Of a stretch of 64,000 nt of DNA, positions 29,278 to 37,911 are shown in pieces (within the stretch, counting starts at the first letter, position 1; each line of letters begins with the position of its first letter). This DNA comes from Candidatus Saccharimonadota bacterium (lineage in GTDB: Bacteria; Patescibacteriota; Saccharimonadia; Saccharimonadales; Saccharimonadaceae): NCBI GenBank assembly GCA_026395405.1, contig JAPLYU010000001.1, forward strand, positions 564,696-628,695. The letters run 5' to 3'. The translations under genes and the position numbers were made by a program. The notes beneath the pieces were generated by a model. That model was not told where the DNA came from, did no database searches, and was given only the letters and a program-made list of their open reading frames with translations.

Positions 29278-29658
29278 ATGCCAATCAAAACAATTCTGTG
29301 TATCGAAGATGATCGCTTTATCGGCGAGATGTACGTTCGTAGCCTTAAAAAGGCCGGTTATGAAGTTGATTGGGTAGTTGACGGCAACGACGGGCTAATA
29401 ACGGCACGTAATAAACAATACGACGCTATCTTGCTGGATGTGATGCTTCCGGAACGACGGGGAACGGAAATTTTGGATGCACTTCGCGGTGGCAAAGAAG
29501 ATTTGATTCCCAAAACGCACGTAATCGTACTGACAAATTTCCAACAAGACGACGAATCACGTATCGCTATGCAAAAACATGCCGATGCGTATCTGATTAA
29601 AGCCGAAATTACACCTAAAAAACTGATCTCTGTCATAGAAAAACTCGAAGATAAATAA
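29278..29658 (+). CDS. Stand-alone response-regulator receiver (CheY-like)
   Basis: 126 aa, receiver domain only. Acidic pair IEDD, phospho-acceptor Asp in LLDVMLPERRG, Thr in VLTNF and Lys in YLIKAE. No output domain follows, so it does not bind DNA itself; it must act by protein contact or as a phosphorelay step. Starts 5 nt after the kinase gene and ends in a shared hairpin terminator. Confidence 0.93.
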   Translation: MPIKTILCIEDDRFIGEMYVRSLKKAGYEVDWVVDGNDGLITARNKQYDAILLDVMLPERRGTEILDALRGGKEDLIPKTHVIVLTNFQQDDESRIAMQKHADAYLIKAEITPKKLISVIEKLEDK

Positions 29659-29668
29659 AGAAAGTGAA

Positions 29669-29691
29669 AAGACCCCGCACCGCGGGGTCTT
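29669..29691. terminator. Bidirectional hairpin terminator
   Basis: AAGACCCCGC (29669-29678) pairs perfectly with GCGGGGTCTT (29682-29691) around an ACC loop. It lies between convergent genes; the T-run is better on the minus strand (TCTTTTC). Confidence 0.75.
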
Positions 29692-29714
29692 CGCACCTAT
29701 CATCCTTTCTTGTC

Positions 29715-30515
29715 CTAACAAACGTAGGGCATGATTATTTCGAACAGTCCTTCCCACTCATACGGGACTTCGTGGAATCCTGCGTGCTGTGAAAACGCTT
29801 CGGCCAGATACATACCGTAACCGGACGCTTTTATCCAGGAGTCGATTGACCGGTACGATACGAACTTGTCGTAGATGGATTTGACGAAGACTACGGTACA
29901 GTCCTGAAGGGAAAGTCCCTTCAGAGGCTGGTGATTACTCAGGTAGTGGATTTGGTCGGCCCAGTATGTCAAGCTGAATCCGTTGATCTTGATCCAGCAA
30001 AGAGGGAATGTGAAGGGTCTCATAAACCCTACCACCCGACTTAGCGTTCCCATCGGCTTCAGCAGATCATTTCTGCCCACTGGGCAGTCTATGATCACAA
30101 AGCTAAACCGACCCCGACACCTCCACCAGCGCGAAAGCTTGATATAGGTGTCGTTTGCCAAGAGCCCACCCAGGGAAGAGCCGACAAACACGACTTCGAA
30201 GTTGTGCGGACGATGACGCTTGTGGTATCTTTTCAGCCACTTTTTGGTGACTTTGACGATTTGCTTTTTCCGAAATCGTGCGCCGATAGGACTGACCTGC
30301 AGAACACAGCCTTTCTCTTGCATCGTATTGAAGAAGACGTCGCTGTTTTCCTCGCCGCCAGCCACCAATCCAGGCAGGAAGACAAACAACCGACCCATGT
30401 CCATACCTTGCGTGTACTGGAACTTGACCTCGCTCTTCAACTCGAATCGGCAAAAGAAGCCGACTTCGACGAGGGCGAAAGCGATGATTCCTATGATGGG
30501 AATCAGATCGTACAT
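29715..30515 (-). CDS. Membrane-anchored alpha/beta-hydrolase-like protein (GC-rich unit)
   Basis: 266 aa. An N-terminal hydrophobic helix (about 3-20, LIPIIGIIAFALVEVGFF) is followed by a hydrolase-like fold with FLPGLVAGGEE and the nucleophile elbow VGSSLGGLL. The catalytic acid and His are less clear; candidates are in FVKSIYDKFV and FSQHAGFHEVP. I take the ATG at 30515 because GGGGGTGG lies 5 nt upstream; an in-frame GTG three codons earlier overlaps that site. Codon bias (GTC, ATC, TTC) and GC content differ from the flanking kinase genes. With its own promoter and terminator it looks like an inserted transcription unit. Confidence 0.8.
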   Translation of the reverse strand: MYDLIPIIGIIAFALVEVGFFCRFELKSEVKFQYTQGMDMGRLFVFLPGLVAGGEENSDVFFNTMQEKGCVLQVSPIGARFRKKQIVKVTKKWLKRYHKRHRPHNFEVVFVGSSLGGLLANDTYIKLSRWWRCRGRFSFVIIDCPVGRNDLLKPMGTLSRVVGFMRPFTFPLCWIKINGFSLTYWADQIHYLSNHQPLKGLSLQDCTVVFVKSIYDKFVSYRSIDSWIKASGYGMYLAEAFSQHAGFHEVPYEWEGLFEIIMPYVC

Positions 30516-30563
30516 TGATACCACCCCCGGTTCGAAAATGGATTGTATAGGTGCGTTGCCTAT

Positions 30564-30592
30564 ATTATACCATATTTATAAAGTTATTTCAA
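30564..30592 (-). promoter_or_regulatory. Sigma-70 promoter, TTGAAA - 17 nt - TATAAT
   Basis: Minus strand: -35 TTGAAA (30587-30592), 17-nt spacer, -10 TATAAT (30564-30569). The leader is about 40 nt and contains the Shine-Dalgarno of the hydrolase-like gene. Confidence 0.72.
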
Positions 30593-30637
30593 TTACCTAG
30601 ACACCTACGGTGTAATTTGCTAAGGTAATGGGGTCAC

Positions 30638-30712
30638 GGTCTCATCGTCTAACGGTTAGGACACCAGGTTCTCATCCTGGAAATCCGGGTTCGATTCCCG
30701 GTGAGATCACCA
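30638..30712 (+). tRNA. tRNA-Glu (anticodon CTC)
   Basis: Acceptor GGTCTCA pairs with TGAGATC (one G-U), discriminator A, encoded CCA. Anticodon arm CCAGG-TTCTCAT-CCTGG gives anticodon CTC. T-arm CCGGG-TTCGATT-CCCGG. Confidence 0.97.
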
Positions 30713-30716
30713 AAGT

Positions 30717-30745
30717 TTGACATTTAACCACAAGCGCATTAATCT
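30717..30745 (+). promoter_or_regulatory. Sigma-70 promoter, TTGACA - 17 nt - TAATCT
   Basis: Lies just after tRNA-Glu, with -35 TTGACA (30717-30722) and -10 TAATCT (30740-30745). It would drive the small membrane protein gene, whose AAAAGGAAAAAT leader is a Shine-Dalgarno. Confidence 0.5.
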
Positions 30746-30775
30746 AGAGTTATTAACTCATCAAAAAGGAAAAAT

Positions 30776-31012
30776 ATGAATAGCTTGTTAAAAAGATTCA
30801 AAAAGAAAAAAGTTGAACAACTACGAATAGAATTGGCTCATGCTCATCTAATTGTCGCACTACTGTCAATCGCTATTATTGCACTGTTGTCACTCGGCTC
30901 AACGCAACCAGTTGCGTTCGATGGTACGCTATCGGCAATTTGCGTTGCACTTCTTAGTGTCGTCACAATTGTTTCGCTTTCCATATCAATCACGCTTTAC
31001 CAAAAAAAATAA
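30776..31012 (+). CDS. Small two-helix membrane protein (78 aa)
   Basis: A basic amphipathic N-terminus (LLKRFKKKKVEQ) precedes two hydrophobic segments (about 26-44 and 52-74) separated by a short TQPVAFDG loop. AAGGA lies about 6 nt before the ATG and a -35/-10 pair upstream, so the start is well supported. No family recognised. The adjacent downstream histidine kinase gene makes an accessory role in signalling possible but unproven. Confidence 0.7.
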   Translation: MNSLLKRFKKKKVEQLRIELAHAHLIVALLSIAIIALLSLGSTQPVAFDGTLSAICVALLSVVTIVSLSISITLYQKK

Positions 31013-31161
31013 AACATATCTCTTATAACTACTTGTAAAAAATAACCATAATCGTCATAATATCCAGCAGGTTATTATTAGAAGTAGGGGGCAACATTAA
31101 ACCAGTTACGATAACCCGCTTTTGGAACCGTCGTATTAGCGAGGTCGCCATTCTTGTCGCA

Positions 31162-33051
31162 ATGGTTATTATTGCGTTGTTTTCGTGGAAGTTTTTTTCA
31201 ATCAAACCCGATATCAGTAGTCTGATTGATATTAATATAGCGGCTGCCGTACTGGCGGGATTGACACTGATTTTTGCCACAGTTTCATTTTTTTGGAACC
31301 CTAAAAAATATTTGTTTTATTTTTCACTTACAATTTATTTGTTGCTGTCCGCTACCGCTGCAACGATTGTGTTCAGCACCGGTTTTGCGTCATCTTTATC
31401 GATTTCGTTGTGGATATTAGTCTGTTTCTTTGCTGGGATATTCAGCATCTGGGGAATACTGCCGATAATTTTGACGGCTTGTATCTATATAGCAGTCCAA
31501 TATCTAAATAACGGCTTGTCTTCGTCGGTTATTATTGATACCGCCTTTACCACCCTGATACCATTAATTTCCGGCTTTATTATTTGGCGCGGCAAGTCGG
31601 CCACAGACGAATCAGATAACGACAACAAAGCCTACCGTAACCTAGCCAACGAACTTAGTGCCGTGGCCAGTAAATCCGAAGTTGTGATTAATGCAATTGG
31701 TGATGGTGTGGTTGCTATTGATAACCAAGGGATAATACAACTTATCAACCCAGCCGCTCAAAATATAATAGGGTGGGGGAAACAAGATGCTATCGCCCTT
31801 AGTTACAAATCTGTTTTAAAATTAATAAACCAAAAAGACGAAGCTCTTGACCCGACCATAGACCCAATCCAACAAGCCCTAAATTCTAACCAAGAAATCA
31901 GAACGAACAACCTGAGTCTGATGACTAACAGTGGTAAAAAAATAATGATTTCATTGGTCGCATCACCAGTAGGCGAGATTGGTTCGGGTGTTATTACCGT
32001 ATTTCACGATATAACCAAAGAAAAGGCCGAGGAACGCGAACAGGCCGAATTTATCAGCACCGCCAGCCACGAAATGCGCACTCCTGTTGCATCAATCGAA
32101 GGATATATTGGTCTGGCACTTAATCCTCAGACAGCTCAAATTGACAGTAGGGCCCGTGATTTTATCCTTAAGGCACATGCTTCGGCCGAACATTTGGGAT
32201 TACTATTCCAGGATTTGCTTGATGTCTCAAAATCTGATGATGGCAGGATATCTAACAAGCCCCGGGTTGTAAATCTGGTTACTTTTGTAAAAGAGGTTGT
32301 CCAGGGCTTAAAACAAAAAGCTACGGACAAAGGACTGCAGTTAGTTTTTAAACCGATGCCGGACAATTCAACCGAAAGGCATATTGCTCCGTCATATTCT
32401 GTCAACCTGGATAACGATCACATCCGCGAGGTTGTAAATAATTTGGTCGAGAATGCTATAAAATATACGCCTACGGGTGAAGTTATAGTCGATGTAACCG
32501 GCGATGAGGAACATGTCACTATCAGTGTCAAGGATAGTGGGGTAGGGATTCCAGCCGAAGATATGCAACATTTATTCCAGAAATTCTACCGGGTGGACGA
32601 CAAAAATACACGAAACATCGGCGGAACCGGGTTGGGACTGTATCTTTGCCGTCGCTTGACTGAAATTATGGGTGGTCGTATTTGGGCAGAAAGTACTTAT
32701 TCCAAGGGCAGCACATTTTATGTCGAACTTCCTAGAATAAGTAACTCAGATGCAACTACTTTATTAGAAGCGCAAAATAGAAACGACAAGATAGCCGAGA
32801 TAAGAAACGCCGCAATAGCCAAGCCCGCTACTCCAATAATGGACGTCGTAAATCCTAACCCCCAACCAAAACCAGTAATCAATACAGGGGCGACAGTGAC
32901 TCCTATACATTCCGTACCTCGCGGCCAAGCACTTACGCCGGAACAAATCGCCGCTTATGTGTCCAAACAACGCGCCCTGGCCCAACAACAAGCAAAACCT
33001 CAGCTCAGTCGGCCACAGTCAGTCACAGTCCCAAACAGAGTAATCCAATAA
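31162..33051 (+). CDS. Multi-pass membrane sensor histidine kinase with PAS domain
   Basis: At least 629 aa. Several membrane helices occupy residues 1-145, followed by a PAS domain (about 165-285, VINAIGDGVVAIDNQGIIQLIN), HisKA with STASHEMRTPVASIEGY (phospho-His), HATPase_c with NLVENAIKYTPTGE, DSGVGIP and GGTGLGLYLC, and a Pro/Gln-rich tail of about 90 residues. The frame is open upstream of the ATG through RFWNRRISEVAILVA, which looks like part of the protein; the only start-like codon there is ATT at 31096, 4 nt after AGGGGGC. The true start may therefore be non-canonical. It pairs with the receiver gene 63 nt downstream. Confidence 0.92.
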   Translation: MVIIALFSWKFFSIKPDISSLIDINIAAAVLAGLTLIFATVSFFWNPKKYLFYFSLTIYLLLSATAATIVFSTGFASSLSISLWILVCFFAGIFSIWGILPIILTACIYIAVQYLNNGLSSSVIIDTAFTTLIPLISGFIIWRGKSATDESDNDNKAYRNLANELSAVASKSEVVINAIGDGVVAIDNQGIIQLINPAAQNIIGWGKQDAIALSYKSVLKLINQKDEALDPTIDPIQQALNSNQEIRTNNLSLMTNSGKKIMISLVASPVGEIGSGVITVFHDITKEKAEEREQAEFISTASHEMRTPVASIEGYIGLALNPQTAQIDSRARDFILKAHASAEHLGLLFQDLLDVSKSDDGRISNKPRVVNLVTFVKEVVQGLKQKATDKGLQLVFKPMPDNSTERHIAPSYSVNLDNDHIREVVNNLVENAIKYTPTGEVIVDVTGDEEHVTISVKDSGVGIPAEDMQHLFQKFYRVDDKNTRNIGGTGLGLYLCRRLTEIMGGRIWAESTYSKGSTFYVELPRISNSDATTLLEAQNRNDKIAEIRNAAIAKPATPIMDVVNPNPQPKPVINTGATVTPIHSVPRGQALTPEQIAAYVSKQRALAQQQAKPQLSRPQSVTVPNRVIQ

Positions 33052-33114
33052 TGTTTAAAATAAACATTAGAACTATGGTATTTTTAACTTTATTTGGTTA
33101 CAATGGAGATAAAT

Positions 33115-34074
33115 ATGACTAAGATAATGTTAGTTGAAGATGACAAAAGTCTACGTGAGATTTATGGCGTGCGGCTTTTGGCCGAAGGATACGAAATTAT
33201 TTCGGCAGGTGACGGCGAAGAAGCCTTGGCGATGGCCGTCAAAGAAAAACCTGATTTGATTTTAAGTGATGTAATGATGCCTAAAATTAGCGGCTTTGAT
33301 ATGCTGGATATTTTGCGTTCTACCCCGGAAACCAAAGACGTCAAAGTAATTATGATGACCGCGCTCAGCAGTGAAGACCAGCGTGCTCGCGGAGAGACAC
33401 TTGGCGCCAACCGTTACTTAGTCAAATCACAAGTAGGCATAGAAGACGTTGTTCGAACGGTACATGATGTCTTGGCGGATGTTCCTGTTTCGGCCGCACC
33501 AAAAATCGAAAGGTTTGGCGTACCAGCCCAAACAGCTGCAATTAGTCAGCCGGTTTCTGTTTCGCCACGACCAATCGCTCAACCAACGACACCAGCAATG
33601 GCTCCAGAGCCCATAGCTCAACCTAATCAGCCTGTTGCACCAGAAACACAATCAGTAGCCCCATCAACACCCGTAGCGCCTACGGCAGCCCCAGCGGAAC
33701 CAGTGGCACCAGTTCCCGAACCAACCCCAGAACCGGTTGTTCCTACCGAAACATTAAGTACTATTGCGCCAATCCCCGAACCAGCCGTAGAACCTGTCGT
33801 AGCACCGACACCCGTGCCGGCACCTCCTGTTGCAGCCCCAACTCCGCCCCCAGTACAACCAGTTGCAACTCCAGCACCTGCTCCGGTTCCAACTCCTCCG
33901 CCCACTGAACTACCACAGCCAACCGCTCCATTTTCATCACCAGCACCAGCATCCTTGGGTGATAGGGTAATCAACCCGATTACACCAACTACACCAACGC
34001 CTGACATAGCCTCGATGATGAACCAAGAACTTCACGACGGTTCGGATACAACGCCTTTCAACCCTCAACCATAA
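33115..34074 (+). CDS. Response-regulator receiver with long Pro/Ala-rich tail
   Basis: 319 aa. Residues 1-120 form a receiver domain: VEDD, phospho-Asp in LILSDVMMPKISGF, MMTALSS and YLVKSQ. Residues 135-300 are low-complexity Pro/Ala/Val/Thr/Glu repeats (APVPEPTPEP type), ending in a short tail. No DNA-binding domain. The tail could be an extended spacer or protein-binding surface. I start at 33115 because GGAG lies 6 nt before that ATG; an upstream in-frame GTG would place the start before the TACAAT box. The stop codon overlaps the next ATG (TAATG), coupling it to the pseudouridine synthase gene. Confidence 0.9.
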   Translation: MTKIMLVEDDKSLREIYGVRLLAEGYEIISAGDGEEALAMAVKEKPDLILSDVMMPKISGFDMLDILRSTPETKDVKVIMMTALSSEDQRARGETLGANRYLVKSQVGIEDVVRTVHDVLADVPVSAAPKIERFGVPAQTAAISQPVSVSPRPIAQPTTPAMAPEPIAQPNQPVAPETQSVAPSTPVAPTAAPAEPVAPVPEPTPEPVVPTETLSTIAPIPEPAVEPVVAPTPVPAPPVAAPTPPPVQPVATPAPAPVPTPPPTELPQPTAPFSSPAPASLGDRVINPITPTTPTPDIASMMNQELHDGSDTTPFNPQP

Positions 34075-34772
34075 TGGAACCAAAATCAACTGACCTAATC
34101 AGGCTAAATAAACATTTAGCCCTTATTTTGGGGATTTCCAGACGGGAAGCAGATAACTTAATTGACAAACAAAAGGTTATGATTAATGGTGAAACAGCTA
34201 GATTGGGGGCGCGCTTTGCCGAAGGTGACAAGATAACCGTTAATGGAAAAGTTCTGGACGATACGGTTGAATACCTATATATCGCACTAAATAAACCGGT
34301 TGGTTATGTTTGTTCACGTCGTCAACAAGGCGAAAACCCAACAATTTATGACCTGTTACCAGATGAATATCATAATCTTAAACCCGTCGGCCGTTTGGAT
34401 CGTCACAGCAGCGGGATAGTACTGCTAACTAATAATGGTGATTTTGCGTATCAGATGACGCACCCCAGTTTTAAAAAGACAAAAGTATATAACGTACGCC
34501 TGGAAAACGACCTTCAACCACTTCACCAACAGATGATAAGTGACCACGGCATCAACCTAGAGGACGGTCCCAGTAAATTAATACTCGAAAGAATGAATGA
34601 CACCGACAGAAAAAGTTGGATTGTTACCATGCACGAGGGGCGAAACCGCCAAATCCGACGAACATTCGGCGCCCTAGGCTACACTGTTAATAAGTTGCAT
34701 CGAACAAACTTTGGAAATTATGCACTGGGTGATATAAAGCCCGGCGAGTTTGAAATCATCGATATCCACTAG
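34074..34772 (+). CDS. RsuA/RluB/RluE/RluF-family rRNA pseudouridine synthase
   Basis: 232 aa. An S4 RNA-binding domain at the N-terminus (RLNKHLALILGISRREADNLI) and a catalytic domain with PVGRLDRHSSGIVLLTNNGD (catalytic Asp in GRLD) and HEGRNRQIRR. It isomerises uridine in 16S or 23S rRNA; whether it acts as RsuA, RluB or RluF is not decided. Start overlaps the receiver's stop by one base. Confidence 0.93.
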   Translation: MEPKSTDLIRLNKHLALILGISRREADNLIDKQKVMINGETARLGARFAEGDKITVNGKVLDDTVEYLYIALNKPVGYVCSRRQQGENPTIYDLLPDEYHNLKPVGRLDRHSSGIVLLTNNGDFAYQMTHPSFKKTKVYNVRLENDLQPLHQQMISDHGINLEDGPSKLILERMNDTDRKSWIVTMHEGRNRQIRRTFGALGYTVNKLHRTNFGNYALGDIKPGEFEIIDIH

Positions 34773-35216
34773 GTGATATAGTTCATGTTTTATATCGTAC
34801 GGTTTGACCTTTGCTACACCGTATCCATCCCGTCATAGTAATAAACAACAGCCCCTTTCGTTTCGCGCTAAAACGCCAGCCAATTATCCTTTGTATCCTG
34901 CGTAACTCGTTATCACTCAAACATACTCGGACAGCAATGAAGAATCGACTGGCATTTTACGGCAACTCAATAGGTTGTCTTATTGTCACAATGACGCGAA
35001 GTCTACTAGTTATGCCTGTCACGTTCAGTACCACCCGGTTCAACACAAACAGATGTGCCGATAGGCAGCCGAACGCCACGTGCTGACCCCGAAAGGGGTA
35101 ACACGTAGAGTGGCCGTTTCGTGTGAACTTGGTGGTGGTGAACGATAGGAAAGCACAGCTATCCATCCTTCTTATGCTCGCTAACTGGGGTTTTCTCTGT
35201 TATAATTACAATAATT
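34773..35216. other. 444-nt intergenic region before der
   Basis: The last third is repeat element Y copy B and the der promoter (TATAAT about 35201). In 34773-35019 I see no gene, only a short ATATA/TATAT inverted repeat near 34775-34795, and no copy of element X. Confidence 0.5.
35020..35148 (+). repeat. Structured intergenic repeat, element Y, copy B
   Basis: Plus-strand copy nearly identical to 18515-18643: TTCAACAC...GTGTGAA outer stem, TGCC-GATA-GGCA hairpin (loop differs by one base), and TGACCCC-GAAA-GGGGTAA. Element X is absent here, so Y can exist alone. Confidence 0.7.
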
Positions 35217-36569
35217 ATGACATCAAAACTTCCTACAGTTGCGATTATTGGTCAGGCGAACGTTGGAAAAAGTTCGCTTTTTAATCGTTTTATGCGTAAT
35301 CAACAGGCAATTGTGGCCAGGGAAGCCGGAACGACCCGCGACAACGTCCTGGGGCGCGTAGACTACCATGACCATAGCTTTTGGTTGGTTGACACTGCCG
35401 GATTAAAAGACCCTGACGACGAGTTCGAAGAATCAATCCAAGACCAGATTTCTGACGCCACAGAAGCCGCCGATGTTATTTTAGTAGTAATCGATAGCAA
35501 CCAATATACCAGTGACCAAGACAGACAAATTGCCAAAAAAGCCCTTAAAAGCAAAAAACCGGTCATATTACTAGCAAATAAAGCCGATCTAAAGGGAAGT
35601 TTGCCAGTCGACGAGTTCAAACGCCTGGGTATTAAACAAATTATCCTGACCAGCGCTGAACACAACCAGGGCATTACGGATGTTCTGGACGAAATCAGCA
35701 ACCTCATCCCTGCAACCAGTGAATATGTACCTGACGAAATTCTGCGTATCGCCCTGATCGGCCGCCCAAATGTCGGCAAAAGCCATCTGTTTAACACCTT
35801 AGCGGGTAAACAACAAGCCATCGTTGCCAATATCGCCGGTACAACCCGCGACGTTAACCGCATATCTGTTAAATACGGCGGTCGCGATATTGAACTGCTG
35901 GACACCGCTGGCATCCGTAAACAAGGTAAACAGGAGGTAGGAATTGAAAAATTCAGTGTTTTGCGCAGCCTGGCGGCCATCGAAAAGGCAGACATCTGTT
36001 TGCTATTGATGGACGTTAACGAATTGAACACGCAACTTGATCAGCGCATCGCCGGAATAATCGACGAAGCCGGCAGGGGGATGGTAATCGTAGTTACTAA
36101 ATGGGACAGTGTTGAAGGCAAAGACGCTTACACGCGCGACGAGATTGCACCCAAAATATCCAGGACCTTTGATTTTACACCGTGGGCACCGTTGATTTTC
36201 ACCAGCAGTGTCACAGGTCAAAATGTAACGAAGTTATTCGATTTAGCACTAGATATCGACGTTAGGCGACAGCAACAGACTAAAACTCGGGTATTAAATG
36301 ATTTGCTGCAAAAAAGCACCCAGGCTCATCCGCCAGCCGGGCTGAAAAACACCCATCCGAAACTAAGGTACATGGTGCAAACGGATACGAACCCGCCCTG
36401 GTTTGTTATTTTTGGTTCGAATTTGAAATTTTTGCACTGGAGTTATAAACGTTATTTGGAACGCCAACTGCGTGAAACATATAATTATACAGGCACACCA
36501 ATCAAATTCAGTTTCCGAGACGAGAAACAAATCAAAGCGAACAGGGAAAAAGAAAAGGATAAACAATAG
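35217..36569 (+). CDS. der: Ribosome-assembly GTPase Der (EngA)
   Basis: Two tandem GTPase domains: GQANVGKSSLFNRF with DTAG and NKAD in the first, GRPNVGKSHLFNTL with DTAG and TKWD in the second, then the KH-like C-terminal domain (about 350-450). Essential for 50S subunit maturation. 450 aa is the usual length. A TATAAT box lies about 10 nt before the ATG. Confidence 0.97.
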   Translation: MTSKLPTVAIIGQANVGKSSLFNRFMRNQQAIVAREAGTTRDNVLGRVDYHDHSFWLVDTAGLKDPDDEFEESIQDQISDATEAADVILVVIDSNQYTSDQDRQIAKKALKSKKPVILLANKADLKGSLPVDEFKRLGIKQIILTSAEHNQGITDVLDEISNLIPATSEYVPDEILRIALIGRPNVGKSHLFNTLAGKQQAIVANIAGTTRDVNRISVKYGGRDIELLDTAGIRKQGKQEVGIEKFSVLRSLAAIEKADICLLLMDVNELNTQLDQRIAGIIDEAGRGMVIVVTKWDSVEGKDAYTRDEIAPKISRTFDFTPWAPLIFTSSVTGQNVTKLFDLALDIDVRRQQQTKTRVLNDLLQKSTQAHPPAGLKNTHPKLRYMVQTDTNPPWFVIFGSNLKFLHWSYKRYLERQLRETYNYTGTPIKFSFRDEKQIKANREKEKDKQ

Positions 36570-36580
36570 GTTGGTAGAGC

Positions 36581-36664
36581 GGGTCCTGCCGTCCGGTTTA
36601 CCCCTATAATTTTTTACGGATTACCGATAAAACAATTATGGGGTGGCCCCACCGAACGTCACCC
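36581..36664 (+). repeat. Structured intergenic repeat, element X, copy C
   Basis: 84 nt, starting 11 nt after the der stop. The stem ATAATT/AATTAT and apical CGG-ATTA-CCG replace AATATT/AATATT and CCG-ATTA-CGG of copy A, so pairs change but pairing is kept. Confidence 0.72.
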
Positions 36665-36674
36665 ACGTCGCGCA

Positions 36675-36793
36675 ACGAAGGTGTTGCCATATTCAACCCA
36701 GAAGACTGTGCCGGTAGGCAGCGCAGCGCTCACGTGCTGGCCGAAGGCCACACGTAAAGAGTGCTGATGGGTTGAATGTGGCGACAACTTCGT
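36675..36793 (+). repeat. Structured intergenic repeat, element Y, copy C (divergent)
   Basis: The conserved core (TGTGCCGGTAGGCAG, CACGTGCTG, CACACGTA) is retained, but the outer stem is different and longer: ACGAAG...TTGCCATATTCAACCCA pairs with TGGGTTGAATGTGGCGA...CTTCGT. It lies directly before the pth promoter. Confidence 0.68.
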
Positions 36794-36810
36794 CTAGTAT
36801 AAGAGATTAG

Positions 36811-37380
36811 ATGAAACTAATATTTGCTCAGGGCAATCCCGAACCGCAATACTCTGGGATACGACACAACGTCGGGTTTATAGTGCTTAATTCAATAGCT
36901 GATGAACACGACGTAAAATGGTCTGAAAAATTAAAATTTCACGCTATTATTACAGAGTTGAATATTGATAGCGAAAAAGTTTTACTAGTAAAGCCAACGA
37001 CTTTTTATAACGAAACCGGCCCGGCACTTCGAAAAATCGTCGACTTTTACAAAATTGACGTCGAAAATGATTTACTTGTAATTCATGACGATTTGGCGCT
37101 GCCATTTGGGACCATCCGCATTCGAAAACAGGGGAGTGATGCGGGAAATAATGGTATTAAATCAATCAACGCCCACATCGACCAAAACTATACCCGTATT
37201 AAAATCGGTATATATAATGAGCTGCGCGAGCGTATGGATGATGCCGACTTTGTACTGGCAAAATTCAATATTGACGAATCACAGCAACTTGAAAAGACAA
37301 TTATCCCGCATGCGGTCAAATTAATTATTCAGTTTTGCAATAATTCGCTTGAACACACAAGTTATAAAAATCTGGAATAA
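36811..37380 (+). CDS. pth: Peptidyl-tRNA hydrolase
   Basis: Cleaves peptidyl-tRNA released by stalled ribosomes. 189 aa with the family motifs: GNPEPQYSGIRHNVGF (Asn9, catalytic His19), VKPTTFYNETG, and VIHDDLALPFGTIRIRKQG (Asp). TATAAG precedes the ATG by about 9 nt, right after repeat copy C. Confidence 0.96.
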   Translation: MKLIFAQGNPEPQYSGIRHNVGFIVLNSIADEHDVKWSEKLKFHAIITELNIDSEKVLLVKPTTFYNETGPALRKIVDFYKIDVENDLLVIHDDLALPFGTIRIRKQGSDAGNNGIKSINAHIDQNYTRIKIGIYNELRERMDDADFVLAKFNIDESQQLEKTIIPHAVKLIIQFCNNSLEHTSYKNLE

Positions 37381-37383
37381 AAA

Positions 37384-37404
37384 AACACCCAAGACTTAGG
37401 TGTT
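37384..37404 (-). terminator. Hairpin terminator for the minus-strand small membrane gene
   Basis: AACACC/GGTGTT hairpin followed, on the minus strand, by TTTTTT. It is preceded by a stable GGCGAC...GAGC-TTCG-GCTC...GTCGCC structure in the 3' UTR (about 37405-37450). Confidence 0.65.
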
Positions 37405-37493
37405 GTCGGCGAGGCGACAGAGAGAGCCGAAGCTCTGCATCCGTCGCCCCGCCTAGGGGTAGGGACTGGTGTGGAAGACCGGACCGGAGTTCA

Positions 37494-37853
37494 TCAGCAC
37501 TCCGCGTGTTGCGCAGACCGATCCTCCTTGGCGTCTTTGACGTTAACGGGCTCCTTGGCAAAGATATTGCCAATTGATCCGATAACGAACACTAGGATTC
37601 CGATCCCGAACAGCATCTGCAGCGGCAACGATGCAAACTTCGATGCCGGATTCAGCAGATTGTGCGGGTTGGCGTAGTCCACGGCGATGGCCGCGAAGAC
37701 ACCAACCAGACTCAGCTGGGCCAAAGCCCGCGAGCTGAACCTCTGGTCATCGATCATGTTCGAGCACGCCAAGATGAAGCATCGTACTGCCACGAGGATC
37801 AAGAAGATCAGCACGCCAGTACTCCAGTTGACACGAGACATGAATTCGAACAC
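37494..37853 (-). CDS. Small multi-helix membrane protein (119 aa, GC-rich unit)
   Basis: Three hydrophobic segments (about 13-30, 46-60, 78-98) and a charged C-terminal tail (KEPVNVKDAKEDRS). No family recognised. The GTG at 37853 and an ATG four codons later are both possible starts; AAGGA lies about 10 nt before the GTG. Codons favour ATC, GTC, CTG and TTC, in contrast to pth and dprA on either side. It has a perfect consensus promoter and a hairpin terminator of its own, and a structured 3' UTR of about 90 nt with a UUCG tetraloop. Likely an acquired, well-transcribed unit. Confidence 0.75.
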   Translation of the reverse strand: MFEFMSRVNWSTGVLIFLILVAVRCFILACSNMIDDQRFSSRALAQLSLVGVFAAIAVDYANPHNLLNPASKFASLPLQMLFGIGILVFVIGSIGNIFAKEPVNVKDAKEDRSAQHAEC

Positions 37854-37911
37854 GTCACACCATTCCTTTTTTCAGGTTCAGTCGGTGCGGTTGCACACGA
37901 CAGTGCTAATG

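Noticed and set aside
33627-34007. 126-aa Gly/Val-rich minus-strand frame
   Set aside because: Antisense of the Pro/Ala-rich receiver tail; composition artefact.
37325-37573. 82-aa minus frame
   Set aside because: Covers the structured 3' UTR and terminator of the 119-aa membrane protein gene; no start signals.
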